Positions 46,737 to 57,339 are shown, numbered from the stretch's first letter. The stretch is DNA of 64,000 bases from Pseudomonas arsenicoxydans (GCF_900103875.1 NZ_LT629705.1:5279001-5343000); one strand, 5' to 3'. Program-made: numbers and translations. Notes: a model not told the origin generated them from the letters alone.

Positions 46737-47009
46737 CTAGCCCCACCGCATCACAGCCAACAGCCACACCAGGGACAACGCGAACGCAACCCAGATGCTC
46801 CAGTCGGTGGCGCCAATGACCAGCAAATGCAGGTAGGCGCTGCCGAGAAGACCGATAAACAGCCGGTCGCCACGGGTCGTGGCAATCGGCAAAAAGCCAC
46901 GCCGAGGAACACTCGGCGAGCGTAATTCCCAGGTCGTCATGCCGACCAGCATCAAGGCAATGACGCCGAAGAACGCCGCTGTGGGGCCAGTCCAACTCAT
47001 CCATTCCAT
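46737..47009 (-). CDS. DUF2160 small membrane protein of the ABC importer
   Basis: 90 residues with three hydrophobic segments (about 9-24, 45-64, 68-86): MEWMSWTGPTAAFFGVIALM at the start and WIWVAFALSLVWLL-like ATDWSIWVAFALSLVWLL near the end. DUF2160 proteins occur specifically in GlpSTPQV-type operons between permease and binding protein; their role is unknown. A second ATG three bases upstream is possible; GAGG spacing slightly favours 47009. Confidence 0.82.
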   Translation of the reverse strand: MEWMSWTGPTAAFFGVIALMLVGMTTWELRSPSVPRRGFLPIATTRGDRLFIGLLGSAYLHLLVIGATDWSIWVAFALSLVWLLAVMRWG

Positions 47010-47019
47010 CATCAGTTCC

Positions 47020-47820
<801 letters not shown>

Positions 47821-47828
47821 GGCAGACC

Positions 47829-48695
47829 TCAGCGGTTGGCGTCAGAGTGAGTCATGGCGGTGTAGAACAGCCAGGACACCAACAGGATGATCAGGAAGTA
47901 CACCAGCGAGAACGCGGCGGCCGGCCCCAGGTCGAATTGCCCTACAGCCATCTGGGTCAGGGTCTGACTCAGGAAGGTGGTGGCATTGCCCGGGCCGCCG
48001 CCGGTGAGCACGAACGGTTCGGTGTAGATCATGAAACTGTCCATGAACCGCAGCATCACCGCGATCAACAGCACGCTCTTGAGCTTGGGCAACTGGATGT
48101 GGCGAAACACGGCCCAGGCCGAGGCCCGATCGATCCGCGCCGCCTGGTAATACACGTCAGGAATGGCCCGCAACCCGGAGAAACACAACAGCGCCACCAG
48201 CGAGGTCCAGTGCCAGACGTCCATCACCAGCACCGTGACCCAGGCGTCCATGGTGTTCGCCGCGTAGTTGTAACTGATGCCCATGGCGTTGAGGCTCGAC
48301 CCCAGCAAACCAATATCGGCGCGACCGAAGATCTGCCAGATGGTGCCGACCACGTTCCATGGAATCAGCAGCGGAATCGCCAGGATAATCAGCACCAGCG
48401 AAGACCATCGACCCTTGGTCGGCATGGTCAGGGCGATGGCGATACCCAGCGGGATTTCGATCAGCAACACGCAGCCCGAATAGATGAATTGGCGCAGCAG
48501 CGACTCGTGCAGCCGTGGGTCCAGCAGCACTTGTTTGTACCAGTCGGCACCGACGAAGTAGCGGCTGGACTGGTCGAAGATGTCCTGCACCGAATAGTTG
48601 ACCACGGTCATCATCGGGATCACCGCACTGAACGCCACCAGCAGGAACACCGGCAGGACCAGCCACCAGGCCTTGTTTTTTTGCACCTTGTTCAT
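47829..48695 (-). CDS. ABC transporter permease, GlpP-like (MalF type)
   Basis: 288 residues, about six membrane helices. EAA-loop IPDVYYQAARIDRASAWAVF (about 190-210). Start MNKVQKNKAWWLVLPVFLLV at 48695; its ATG overlaps the stop of the upstream ATPase by four bases. With the MalG-type permease it forms the heterodimeric channel. Confidence 0.88.
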   Translation of the reverse strand: MNKVQKNKAWWLVLPVFLLVAFSAVIPMMTVVNYSVQDIFDQSSRYFVGADWYKQVLLDPRLHESLLRQFIYSGCVLLIEIPLGIAIALTMPTKGRWSSLVLIILAIPLLIPWNVVGTIWQIFGRADIGLLGSSLNAMGISYNYAANTMDAWVTVLVMDVWHWTSLVALLCFSGLRAIPDVYYQAARIDRASAWAVFRHIQLPKLKSVLLIAVMLRFMDSFMIYTEPFVLTGGGPGNATTFLSQTLTQMAVGQFDLGPAAAFSLVYFLIILLVSWLFYTAMTHSDANR

Positions 48696-49789
48696 GGCTG
48701 CGCCTCCAGCAAGTAATCGTCGGCATAGACCATCAACCACTGCGCCGGAAAGCTGATGTAAGCCGTGCCTTCAGGCACTGGCTTGTCTTCGGCCAGGCGC
48801 ACTTTCAGCGGCGCGCCGTCGAGGTTCAGGGTCATGATCTTGTAGGTGCCGAGGTCTTCGACGTGTACGACGTGTGCCTGCATCGCGTCATCAACCGGTT
48901 CGTCCCACACATGCACGAACTCGGGACGGATGCCGACCTTCAGGGTTTTCCATTGCGATTCGGCGATGCGTTTCTGTTGCGCGTCAGACAACGGCAGATG
49001 CGTCGAAGCAAAACCGACACCGCCCGGTTGTGGCTGCACCTGAATCAGGTTCATGCCGGGGCTGCCGATGAAGTAGCCGACAAAGGTGTGGCTGGGCCGC
49101 TCGAACAATTCGCGCGGCGTACCGAACTGCACGATTTGCCCGCCGTACATCACCGCAATCTTGTCGGCGAAAGTCGACGCTTCCAGTTGATCGTGGGTGA
49201 CGTAGACCATGGTGATGTTGAACTGCTCGTGGATCTGCTTGAGCTTGCGCCGCAGCTTCCACTTCAGGTGCGGGTCGATCACCGTCAGCGGCTCATCGAA
49301 GAGGATCGCCGAGACGTCATCGCGCACCAGCCCGCGGCCCATGGAGACTTTCTGCTTTTCATCGGCGGTGAGGTTGCGCGCCTTCTTGCTCAGCAGCGCC
49401 TGGAGGTCGAGGACCTCGGCAATTTCCTGCACCTTGCTGTGAATTTTCGCCTCGGCCATGCCCTGGTTACGCAGCGGGAAGGCCAGGTTGTCGAACACCG
49501 TCATGGTGTCGTAGACCACCGGAAACTGGAAAACCTGGGCGATGTTGCGCTTCTCCGGGGTGAGATCATTGACCGCTTTGCCGTCGAACAAGACATGGCC
49601 TTGGGACGGGCTGAGCAACCCGGAAATGATATTGAGCAACGTCGATTTGCCGCAGCCCGAAGGACCGAGCAAGGCGTAGGCCCCACCCTGCTCCCAGATG
49701 TGGTCCATCTCGCGAATGGCGTAATCCTCGGGACCGGTCGGCGTGCGGGTGTAGCTGTGGGCGAGATTCTGCAATCGTATTTCGGCCAT
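48692..49789 (-). CDS. ABC transporter ATP-binding protein, GlpT-like, with degenerate signature motif
   Basis: 365 residues of the MalK/UgpC type: ABC domain (1-240), then an OB-like regulatory domain (to 365). Walker A GPSGCGKST is canonical and Walker B ILFDEPLTVIDPHLKW is present, but the LSGGQ signature is replaced by LTADEKQKVSMGRGL. Paired with the ATPase encoded just upstream, this would leave one composite site altered. Starts one base inside the stop of that gene. Confidence 0.9.
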   Translation of the reverse strand: MAEIRLQNLAHSYTRTPTGPEDYAIREMDHIWEQGGAYALLGPSGCGKSTLLNIISGLLSPSQGHVLFDGKAVNDLTPEKRNIAQVFQFPVVYDTMTVFDNLAFPLRNQGMAEAKIHSKVQEIAEVLDLQALLSKKARNLTADEKQKVSMGRGLVRDDVSAILFDEPLTVIDPHLKWKLRRKLKQIHEQFNITMVYVTHDQLEASTFADKIAVMYGGQIVQFGTPRELFERPSHTFVGYFIGSPGMNLIQVQPQPGGVGFASTHLPLSDAQQKRIAESQWKTLKVGIRPEFVHVWDEPVDDAMQAHVVHVEDLGTYKIMTLNLDGAPLKVRLAEDKPVPEGTAYISFPAQWLMVYADDYLLEAQP

Positions 49790-50883
49790 CAGGCAACCCT
49801 CGCGATGCGGCGACCGGGCGCCTGGACCAGCCGCCCCTGCGCATCGAACACAAACAGTTTATGGGTCGGGATATAGATGCGGATCGGCGCATCGACGTCG
49901 TACTCGTGCACGCCGGGCAGGTGCAGCACCAACAGGAAATGCTCGTTGCGTACGTGCAAGAACGTTTCGGAGCCGCTGATCTCGGCCACCTCGACAGTTA
50001 CCGCCAGTTCCAGGTCATCGTCGTTGCTCGGCACCAGCGAAATATGGCTGGGGCGCACGCCGAAGCGGAACTCGCCCTCGCCCACCGGGCGCAAATCCAC
50101 GTTCAACGGAAAGTGCACGAAGTTGGCGAAACTGACCTCGTTGCCAGCGATACGCCCCGGCATCAGGTTAATCGGCGGCTCGGAGAACAACTCTGCGGCC
50201 AACACCGTTTGTGGCTGGTGATAGACCTGCGAAGACTTGCCGCTCTGGATCACCCGGCCTTCGTGAAGAATGGTCGTGGTGCCACCCAGCGCCAGCGCTT
50301 CGTTGGGTTCGGTGGTGGCGTAAATGGCGATGGTGTGGCGGGCCTTGAACAGCTCGCGCATTTCCTGGCGCAGCTCCTCGCGCAGTTTGTAGTCCAGGTT
50401 CACCAGCGGTTCGTCGAACAGAATCAGCTCGGCATCCTTGACCAGCGCCCGGGCCATTGCCGTGCGCTGTTGCTGGCCGCCAGACAGTTCGAGGGGATGG
50501 CGCTGGAGGAACTTCTCGATGCGCAGCATCTTCGCGGTTTCCAGCACTTTGCTCTGGATCAGCTCGTTGGAAACGCCGCCCTGGCGCAACGGCGAAGCGA
50601 TGTTCTCGAACACCGTCATGGTCGGGTAATTGATGAACTGCTGATACACCATCGACACGTTGCGCAAACGCACCGGGCGCTGCGTGACGTCGACGCCATT
50701 CATCAGGATGCGGCCGCTGTCGGGCTTGTCCAGACCGGCCATCAGGCGCATGAGACTGGTTTTGCCGGACAGCGTGCGCCCGAGCAAAACGTTGAAGGAT
50801 CCGGGTTCGAAACTCAGGTTCGCATCGTCGATCCAGGTCTGGCCCTCGACGGTACGGCTGACGTGCTCCAGGGTTAATGACAT
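49789..50883 (-). CDS. ABC transporter ATP-binding protein, GlpS-like
   Basis: 364 residues, first gene of the operon. Walker A has the unusual form GRTLSGKTS; the signature LSGGQQQR and Walker B LILFDEPLVNLD are normal. The C-terminal MalK-like domain contains FRFGVRPSHISLV. ATG 50883 (MSLTLEHVSRTVEGQ) has AAGG about ten bases upstream; a longer frame crosses the sigma-54 promoter region and is rejected. It lies about 50 bases downstream of that promoter. Confidence 0.9.
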   Translation of the reverse strand: MSLTLEHVSRTVEGQTWIDDANLSFEPGSFNVLLGRTLSGKTSLMRLMAGLDKPDSGRILMNGVDVTQRPVRLRNVSMVYQQFINYPTMTVFENIASPLRQGGVSNELIQSKVLETAKMLRIEKFLQRHPLELSGGQQQRTAMARALVKDAELILFDEPLVNLDYKLREELRQEMRELFKARHTIAIYATTEPNEALALGGTTTILHEGRVIQSGKSSQVYHQPQTVLAAELFSEPPINLMPGRIAGNEVSFANFVHFPLNVDLRPVGEGEFRFGVRPSHISLVPSNDDDLELAVTVEVAEISGSETFLHVRNEHFLLVLHLPGVHEYDVDAPIRIYIPTHKLFVFDAQGRLVQAPGRRIARVA

Positions 50884-50930
50884 GGCTCGGCCTTTTTTAT
50901 TATTTGGAGTCAAGCGACCCCAGGCACAGA

Positions 50931-50945
50931 GCGAGTTTCATGCCA
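50931..50945 (-). promoter_or_regulatory. Sigma-54 (-24/-12) promoter of the ABC importer operon
   Basis: Read on the minus strand: TGGCATGAAACTCGC, against the consensus TGGCAC-N5-TTGC. GG and GC are exactly ten bases apart, and only two other consensus positions differ. It lies 48 bases before the first ATPase start and faces a gene for a sigma-54-dependent activator, which supports it. Confidence 0.75.
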
Positions 50946-51009
50946 GAAAATGCAAACTATTGATCCGCCTTGAAAAACCTCGAAACAGCGGCAAACCTGC
51001 TTTCGTTGC

Positions 51010-51081
51010 TGAACAGAAATGAACAATCACGATTGAACAACTGAACAATTGAACCGTTGACAATGAACAATAGTGAACAAC
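51010..51081. promoter_or_regulatory. Cluster of TGAACAA repeats, candidate activator-binding sites
   Basis: TGAACAA occurs at 51020, 51034, 51042, 51064 and 51074, with near copies TGAACAG at 51010 and TGAACC at 51050. Part of the spacing gives TTCAAT/ATTGAA-type dyads. The cluster is 65-135 bases upstream of the sigma-54 promoter, the normal place for enhancer sites of an AcoR-like activator. Confidence 0.6.
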
Positions 51082-51108
51082 ACTCTACCAACCGTTCTGT
51101 AGGAGCTG

Positions 51109-51210
51109 TGTAGGAGCTGTCGAGTGAAACGAGGCTGCGATCTTTTGACTTTGATTTTTTAAAAACAAGATCAAAAGATCGCAGCCTCGTTTCACTCGAC
51201 AGCTCCTACA
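51109..51210. repeat. Inverted repeat with 39-bp perfect arms
   Basis: Arms 51109-51147 and 51172-51210 (TGTAGGAGCTGTCGAG ... GATCTTTTG and its complement) flank a 24-base AT-rich centre. A solo copy of the same 39 bases is at 7678-7716. TGTAGGAGCTG is also partly duplicated just outside (51099-51110). It lies between the enhancer-like cluster and the activator gene. A likely dispersed intergenic repeat of the REP kind. Confidence 0.85.
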
Positions 51211-51289
51211 CATCTCCTACAGGTATTGTTTTCGACGCTGTGCAAAACCCATAACAACAATAAAAAACGATATTCAGAGGCTGACCTTC

Positions 51290-53167
51290 ATGGCCGCACC
51301 TGCCCCCGGTTTATCCCACGACGCCATCATCCAGGACTCCTGGTCACGTTGCCGTGCGTTTGGCCTCAATCATCAGAGCGCCCCGGCGTTCGATCAGTTA
51401 CCGGCGGCAGACATCGCGCACTTGCTGGAGAGCCAGCATTCACTGGTGCAGACCACGCATCAGGAAGTCCTGCCGTATTACGAAAACATTCTGAGCAACT
51501 CCAATTGCCTGATCATGCTCGCCAACAAACAGGGCCAGGTACTGACCTCATGGGGCACCCAGCGGTTCATCGAGCCGAGCCTGACCCGCGGTTTCAACGC
51601 TGGCGCCAGCTGGATGGAGCGCTGCAGCGGGACCAATGCAATCGGCACCGCGCTGGCCTGCGAGCAAGCCGTGCACATCGAGCACGATGAGCACTTCCTC
51701 AAGGCCAACCGTTTCATGACCGGGTCTGCCGCGCCCATCTTCGATGCCGAGCGCAAGGTGATCGCCGTGCTGGACGTGTCCAGCGACAGCTACCTGCCGC
51801 CGTCCCACACCCTTGGCATGGTCAAGATGATGAGCCAGACCGTGGAGAACCGGCTGATCCTCAACCTGTTCCACGGCCAGCACTTTCAATTGACGTTCAA
51901 TACCGGGTTGAACAACCTCGACAGCCAATGGGCCGGGTTGTTGATCTTCGATGAAAGCGGTCAAGTGCTGTCGGCCAACCGCCGTGCGGATAATTTGCTG
52001 GGCATCAGCCTGTCGCGGGTCAGCATCGAAAGTCTGTTCAAAGTCTCGCTGCTGGAACTGCTGAACCAGCCCGAAGGCCTGCCTTTTTCCCTGCAAGCCG
52101 CCGGTCGCAACCGCTTTCAGTGCGTGCTGAAACGGCCGAAGCAGGCACCGATTCAGGCGCGGCTTTTCGCTGACATGAAGAGCACTGAGCCGAAGAATGC
52201 TGAAGCCCAGCGCGCTGAACCTGCCGAAACCGCTCCTGCCGCGATCAGCCTCAACACCCTGCACTTCGGCGACAGCCGCGTGGAAAAAGCCGTACGACAG
52301 GCCGAGCGTTTACTGGAAAAGGACATTCCGCTGTTGATTCACGGTGAAACCGGGGTCGGCAAGGAAGTGTTCGTCAAAGCGCTGCATCAGGCCAGTTCGC
52401 GCAGCAAACAGGCGTTCATTGCCGTCAACTGTGCAGCGATCCCCGCTGAACTGGTGGAGTCCGAGCTGTTTGGCTACGAGAAAGGCGCGTTCACCGGCGC
52501 CAACCAGAAAGGCAGCATCGGTCTGATCCGCAAGGCCGACAAAGGCACCCTCTTTCTCGATGAAATCGGCGACATGCCGCTGCCGACCCAGGCGCGGCTG
52601 TTGAGGGTGTTGCAGGAACGTTGCGTGCAACCGGTGGGCAGCAGCGATTTGTTCCCGGTGGACCTGCGGATCATCTCGGCGACTAACCGCTCGTTGCGCG
52701 AGCAAGTGCAACTTGGGCGCTTTCGCGAAGACCTGTATTACCGCATCGGCGGCCTGACCCTGGAGTTGCCGCCACTACGGGAACGCAGTGACAAGCAGGC
52801 GCTGTTCAAGCGCTTGTGGGAGCAACACCGCGAGCCCTCGCAATGGGCCGGGTTAAGTCGCGAGGTGATGGAATTGTTCGGTCGTCATCCGTGGCCGGGG
52901 AATTTACGCCAGGTCAGCAGCGTGATGCAGGTGGCGCTGGCCATGGCCGAGGAACAGCCGGTGCGGCCGGAGCATTTGCCGGATGATTTTTTTGTGGATC
53001 TGGAGATGGAGCCGGTTGAGACGGCGGAGCCGCTGGCGGCTGACTTGAATGATGCCGAGGATTTGAATCGGTTGTTGCAGGCGGCCGGGGGGAATATTTC
53101 GCATCTGGCGCGGCGGTTGGGGGTGAGCCGAAATACCCTTTACAAGCGATTGCGTCAGGCTGAGTGA
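51290..53167 (+). CDS. Sigma-54-dependent activator, AcoR-like (GAF-AAA-Fis)
   Basis: 625 residues. N-terminal sensory region with a GAF-like domain (about 60-190; NCLIMLANKQGQVLTSWG, ERCSGTNAIGTALACEQ), a PAS-like stretch (about 210-290), the AAA+ domain (about 325-550) with Walker A GETGVGKEV, GAFTGA contact loop for sigma-54 and Walker B GTLFLDEIGD, and a Fis-type helix-turn-helix at the end (NISHLARRLGVSRNTLYKRL). Divergent from the ABC importer, whose promoter is of sigma-54 type, so it almost certainly controls that operon; the inducer is probably the transported compound or a metabolite. Confidence 0.92.
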   Translation: MAAPAPGLSHDAIIQDSWSRCRAFGLNHQSAPAFDQLPAADIAHLLESQHSLVQTTHQEVLPYYENILSNSNCLIMLANKQGQVLTSWGTQRFIEPSLTRGFNAGASWMERCSGTNAIGTALACEQAVHIEHDEHFLKANRFMTGSAAPIFDAERKVIAVLDVSSDSYLPPSHTLGMVKMMSQTVENRLILNLFHGQHFQLTFNTGLNNLDSQWAGLLIFDESGQVLSANRRADNLLGISLSRVSIESLFKVSLLELLNQPEGLPFSLQAAGRNRFQCVLKRPKQAPIQARLFADMKSTEPKNAEAQRAEPAETAPAAISLNTLHFGDSRVEKAVRQAERLLEKDIPLLIHGETGVGKEVFVKALHQASSRSKQAFIAVNCAAIPAELVESELFGYEKGAFTGANQKGSIGLIRKADKGTLFLDEIGDMPLPTQARLLRVLQERCVQPVGSSDLFPVDLRIISATNRSLREQVQLGRFREDLYYRIGGLTLELPPLRERSDKQALFKRLWEQHREPSQWAGLSREVMELFGRHPWPGNLRQVSSVMQVALAMAEEQPVRPEHLPDDFFVDLEMEPVETAEPLAADLNDAEDLNRLLQAAGGNISHLARRLGVSRNTLYKRLRQAE

Positions 53168-53256
53168 CAGGTTGGCTGGGAGGGCCTTCAAAACCATCAA
53201 CTGAACCATTGACCGAACAGACCAAACTGTGACGAAATGTTTCAGCTTTTCACCTC

Positions 53257-54180
53257 ATGTCTTTGATTCAGAACTTCCCTCCTCCTGATCCTCACAGGAT
53301 AAGCGCTTTGACCAACATCTGTTCTACCGGCCTTGATATCGGCTTCGCCTCACTGGATTACCTGCAAATCGGCTTCCTGGGTATCGTTCAGGGCATCACT
53401 GAGTTGTTGCCCGTGTCCTCCACCGCGCACATGCGCATCGTGCCCGCCCTGCTCGGCTGGCCGGATCCCGGCTCGGCGTTTTCCGCGGCCATGCAGTTGG
53501 CCGCACTGGCGGCGGTGGTCAGTTATTTCTGGCGTGACGTCAGACAGCTCGTCAGCGGCAGTATCGGCGCCGTACGCCAACGCGATTACAGCAACCAGTG
53601 GTTCGTCCTCGCGGTGGCCATCGTACTGGCGACCATCCCTATCGGTATTGCCGGCATTGCGTTGTCCTCGACGCTCAACGCGTGCAACTCGCCGTTGCGC
53701 GGACTGATGGTGATCGGGATTTCCTGCGTGGTCATGGCGGTGTTGTTGGCGGCCGCCGAACTCAGTTGCCGACATCGCCGCACCGTGGGCGAAATGCGCC
53801 TGCGCGATGCGCTGATCGTCGGCATTGCGCAGATCGGCGCGCTGATTCCAGGGGTGTCGCGTTCGGGCTCTACACTCACAGCAGCGCTGTTCCTCAACTT
53901 CAAACGTGAAGAGGCTGCACGGTTCTCCTTTTTGCTGGGGCTGCCCGCCATCGCCCTGGCCGGTTTGAAGGAGCTGTGGGTGTTGTTCCATGCCGACCTG
54001 CCCGCGCAAGCCTGGGCGCATCTGATTTTCGGCCTGGTGATCGCCAGCATTTCGGCATTTTTCGCCATCTGGGGCCTGATGCGTTTCCTGGAGAAGTTCT
54101 CCACCTGGCCGTTTGTCATCTACCGCGCTGTGCTCGGGATCTTCCTGATTGTCGCGGTCAGCACCGGTCTGCTGAGCTGA
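53257..54180 (+). CDS. uppP: Undecaprenyl-diphosphate phosphatase (UppP/BacA)
   Basis: Integral membrane enzyme that recycles the C55 lipid carrier of cell-wall synthesis. Two signature motifs: GITELLPVSSTAHMRI and LIPGVSRSGSTLTAALFL, with about eight helices. 307 residues from ATG 53257, which lacks a clear ribosome site. An in-frame TTG at 53308, with AGGAT seven bases before it, would give 290 residues and may be the true start. Followed by a strong terminator facing cysS. Confidence 0.9.
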   Translation: MSLIQNFPPPDPHRISALTNICSTGLDIGFASLDYLQIGFLGIVQGITELLPVSSTAHMRIVPALLGWPDPGSAFSAAMQLAALAAVVSYFWRDVRQLVSGSIGAVRQRDYSNQWFVLAVAIVLATIPIGIAGIALSSTLNACNSPLRGLMVIGISCVVMAVLLAAAELSCRHRRTVGEMRLRDALIVGIAQIGALIPGVSRSGSTLTAALFLNFKREEAARFSFLLGLPAIALAGLKELWVLFHADLPAQAWAHLIFGLVIASISAFFAIWGLMRFLEKFSTWPFVIYRAVLGIFLIVAVSTGLLS

Positions 54181-54190
54181 CACCCGCCTG

Positions 54191-54227
54191 AAAAAACAAA
54201 ACCCGCACGAGGCGGGTTTTGTTTTTT
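54191..54227. terminator. Bidirectional terminator between uppP and cysS
   Basis: AAAACCCGC and GCGGGTTTT around ACGAG, extended by AAAAAAC and GTTTTTT on the outside; serves uppP on the plus strand and cysS on the minus strand. Confidence 0.9.
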
Positions 54228-54240
54228 ACGGATCGGACAA

Positions 54241-55623
54241 TCAGTCAGCCAGACGCCAGGTCGTGCCGCCCTTGCCGTCTTCCAGCACCACGCCCATGGC
54301 GGTGAGCTGGTCGCGGATGCGGTCGGATTCGGCCCAGTCCTTGTTGGCTCGCGCATTCAGGCGAGCCTGAATCAGCGCATCGACTTCAGCCGCATCGACC
54401 CGCCCTTCGGCGCCGGCCTGCAGGAAGTCATCCGCCTCAAGCTGCAACACACCCAGCACGCTGGCCAGCTCTTTCAAGCGCGCCGCCAGACCGGCCGCCG
54501 CCTCAAGATCGCTCTCGCGCAGACGGTTGATCTCGCGAACCATCTCGAACAGCACCGCGCAGGCTTCCGGTGTGCCGAAGTCGTCGTTCATCACCTGGGT
54601 GAAACGCTCGACAAAGGCTTCGCCGCCAGCAGGCGCCACGTTCGGCAGGCCTTTCAACGCATGGTAGAAACGCTCGAGTGCGCCTTTGGCGTCCTTGAGG
54701 TTGTCTTCCGAATAGTTGATCGCGCTGCGGTAATGGCTCGACACCAGCAGGTAACGCACGACTTCCGGGTGGTACTTTTCCAGCACGTCGCGAATGGTGA
54801 AGAAGTTGTTCAAGGACTTGGACATCTTCTCGCCATTGATGCGAATCATGCCGCAATGCATCCACGCGTTGGCGTAGGTCTTACCGGTCGCCGCTTCGCT
54901 CTGGGCGATTTCGTTTTCGTGGTGCGGAAACTCCAGGTCGCTGCCGCCGCCATGAATGTCGAAGGTCTCGCCCAGGCAGCAGGTCGACATCACCGAGCAT
55001 TCAATGTGCCAGCCCGGACGACCGTCGCCCCACGGCGATGGCCAGCTCGGCTCACCCGGTTTGGCGCCTTTCCACAACACGAAGTCCAGCGGGTCCTGTT
55101 TGGACTCGTCGACTTCGATCCGCGCGCCAATGCGCAGGTCTTCGATTTTCTTGCGCGACAGCTTGCCGTAGCCCATGAACTTGGCCACGCGGTAGTACAC
55201 GTCGCCATTGCCCGGTGCGTAGGCGTAACCCTTGTCGATCAGGGTCTGGATCATCGCGTGCATGCCGGGAATATGACCGGTGGCGCGCGGTTCCATGTCC
55301 GGCTTCTTGATGTTCAGGCGCGCTTCGTCTTCGTGCATCGCCGCGATCATGCGCTCGGTCAAGGCTTCGAACGACTCGCCGTTCTCGTTGGCCCGATTGA
55401 TGATCTTGTCGTCAATGTCGGTGATGTTGCGCACATAAGTCAGGTCATAGCCGCTGAACCGCAACCAGCGGGTCACCAGGTCGAACGCGACCATGCTGCG
55501 GCCGTGGCCCAGGTGGCAGTAGTCGTACACGGTCATCCCGCAGACGTACATGCGCACCTTGTTGCCATCCAGCGGCTTGAAGACTTCTTTGCTCTTGGTG
55601 AGCGTGTTGTAGATCGTCAGCAC
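54241..55623 (-). CDS. cysS: Cysteine--tRNA ligase
   Basis: 460-residue class I synthetase. HIGH-type [10 protein letters not shown] near residue 36, zinc ligands at Cys in VCGMTVYDY and in [11 protein letters not shown] plus [13 protein letters not shown], and [10 protein letters not shown] near residue 267. Starts [20 protein letters not shown]. Sits 15 bases after the glnS stop on the same strand, so glnS-cysS form an operon. Confidence 0.98.
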   Translation of the reverse strand: MLTIYNTLTKSKEVFKPLDGNKVRMYVCGMTVYDYCHLGHGRSMVAFDLVTRWLRFSGYDLTYVRNITDIDDKIINRANENGESFEALTERMIAAMHEDEARLNIKKPDMEPRATGHIPGMHAMIQTLIDKGYAYAPGNGDVYYRVAKFMGYGKLSRKKIEDLRIGARIEVDESKQDPLDFVLWKGAKPGEPSWPSPWGDGRPGWHIECSVMSTCCLGETFDIHGGGSDLEFPHHENEIAQSEAATGKTYANAWMHCGMIRINGEKMSKSLNNFFTIRDVLEKYHPEVVRYLLVSSHYRSAINYSEDNLKDAKGALERFYHALKGLPNVAPAGGEAFVERFTQVMNDDFGTPEACAVLFEMVREINRLRESDLEAAAGLAARLKELASVLGVLQLEADDFLQAGAEGRVDAAEVDALIQARLNARANKDWAESDRIRDQLTAMGVVLEDGKGGTTWRLAD

Positions 55624-55638
55624 TTTAGGTTCCTTGAA

Positions 55639-57339
55639 TCACTGGCCCCACGAATCACGCAGGGTCACGGTACGGTTGAATACCGGTGCGCCCGGTTTCG
55701 AGTCCTTGATATCCGCGACGAAGTAGCCTTCGCGCTCGAACTGGAAACGGTCTTCCGGCTGTGCGTTGCCCAACGAGGGTTCAGCACGACAACCGGTGAG
55801 GACCTGCAGTGAGTCAGGGTTGATGTTGTCCAGGAAACTGGCGCTGTCTTCGGCCTTCTCCGGGTTCGCAGAGCGGAACAGACGATCGTACAGACGCACT
55901 TCGCACTCGACGCTTGCAGCCGCCGGCACCCAGTGCACCACGCCTTTGACCTTGCGGCCTTCAGGGTTCTTGCCGAGGGTTTCCGGGTCGTAGGAGCAAC
56001 GCAGTTCGACGACGTTGCCATCGGCGTCCTTGATCGCTTCGTCGGCACGGATCACGTAGCTGCCGCGCAGACGCACTTCGCCGTTGGGTTCCAGGCGTTT
56101 GTAGCCTTTTGGCGGCTCTTCCATGAAGTCATCGTGGTCGATGTAGATTTCACGGGCGAACGGCAGCTTGCGCACACCCAGTTCTTCTTTCTGCGGATGA
56201 CGCGGCAGTTCGAGGTTCTCGACCTGGTCTTCCGGGTAGTTGGTGATCACCACCTTCAACGGACGCAGCACGCACATGGCGCGCGGAGCGTTCTGGTCCA
56301 GATCCTGACGGATGCTGAATTCGAGCATGCCGAAATCGACGACGCCGTCAGAACGGTTGGTGCCGACCATGTCGCAGAAATTGCGGATCGACGCAGGCGT
56401 GTAGCCACGGCGGCGGAAGCCCGACAGCGTGGACATACGCGGATCGTCCCAGCCGAACACGTGCTTTTCATCGACCAGTTGCTTGAGCTTGCGCTTGCTG
56501 GTGATCGTGTAGTTCAGGTTCAGACGGCTGAATTCGTACTGACGCGGTTGCGCCGGCACAGGCAGGTTTTCGAGGAACCATTCGTACAGCGGACGATGGC
56601 TTTCGAACTCCAGGGTGCAGATCGAGTGGGTGATGCCTTCGATGGCGTCCGACTGACCATGGGTGAAGTCATAGTTCGGGTAGATGCACCATTTGTCGCC
56701 GGTCTGGTGGTGATGCGCGTGACGGATGCGATACATGATCGGATCGCGCAGGTTCATGTTCGGCGAGGCCATGTCGATCTTGGCGCGCAGCACACGAGCA
56801 CCGTCCGGGAATTCGCCGGCACGCATGCGGGCGAACCAGTCGAGGTTTTCTTCCACGGAGCGGTCACGGAACGGGCTGTTCTTGCCCGGCTCGGTCAGGC
56901 TGCCACGGTATTCCTTGGCCTGTTCAGGGCTCAGGTCGTCGACGTAGGCCTTGCCGGCCTTGATCAGCTCGACGGCCCAGTCGTGCAACTGGTCGAAATA
57001 CTGCGAGGCGTAGCGCACTTCGCCGGACCATTCAAAGCCCAGCCATTTGACGTCGCTTTCGATCGCGTCGATGTATTCCTGGTCTTCCTTGGCCGGGTTG
57101 GTGTCGTCGAAACGCAGGTGCGTGACGCCGCCAAATTCCTGGGCCAGACCGAAGTTCACGCAAATCGACTTGGCGTGACCGATGTGCAGGTAACCGTTGG
57201 GCTCAGGCGGGAAACGAGTGACGATCTGCGTGTGCTTACCCGAGTCCAGGTCCGCCTGGATGATCGGGCGCAGGAAATTGACCGGCACGGCAGGGCCGGT
57301 CTTGGAATTCGAGGTAGGGTCGACAGTGGGCTTGCTCAT
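55639..57339 (-). CDS. glnS: Glutamine--tRNA ligase
   Basis: 566-residue class I synthetase. [15 protein letters not shown] (HIGH) near residue 42 and ITSKRKL (KMSKS equivalent) near residue 270, followed by the C-terminal beta-barrel anticodon-binding domains. ATG 57339 ([15 protein letters not shown]) has AGGA about six bases upstream; longer in-frame starts are rejected. Divergent from ppiB across a 260-base region in which I see no other gene. Confidence 0.97.
   Translation of the reverse strand: MSKPTVDPTSNSKTGPAVPVNFLRPIIQADLDSGKHTQIVTRFPPEPNGYLHIGHAKSICVNFGLAQEFGGVTHLRFDDTNPAKEDQEYIDAIESDVKWLGFEWSGEVRYASQYFDQLHDWAVELIKAGKAYVDDLSPEQAKEYRGSLTEPGKNSPFRDRSVEENLDWFARMRAGEFPDGARVLRAKIDMASPNMNLRDPIMYRIRHAHHHQTGDKWCIYPNYDFTHGQSDAIEGITHSICTLEFESHRPLYEWFLENLPVPAQPRQYEFSRLNLNYTITSKRKLKQLVDEKHVFGWDDPRMSTLSGFRRRGYTPASIRNFCDMVGTNRSDGVVDFGMLEFSIRQDLDQNAPRAMCVLRPLKVVITNYPEDQVENLELPRHPQKEELGVRKLPFAREIYIDHDDFMEEPPKGYKRLEPNGEVRLRGSYVIRADEAIKDADGNVVELRCSYDPETLGKNPEGRKVKGVVHWVPAAASVECEVRLYDRLFRSANPEKAEDSASFLDNINPDSLQVLTGCRAEPSLGNAQPEDRFQFEREGYFVADIKDSKPGAPVFNRTVTLRDSWGQ

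Noticed and set aside
50991..51005. A plus-strand sigma-54 promoter (CGGCAAACCTGCTTT) for the activator gene
   Set aside because: GG and GC are only seven bases apart, not ten, so the spacing is wrong.
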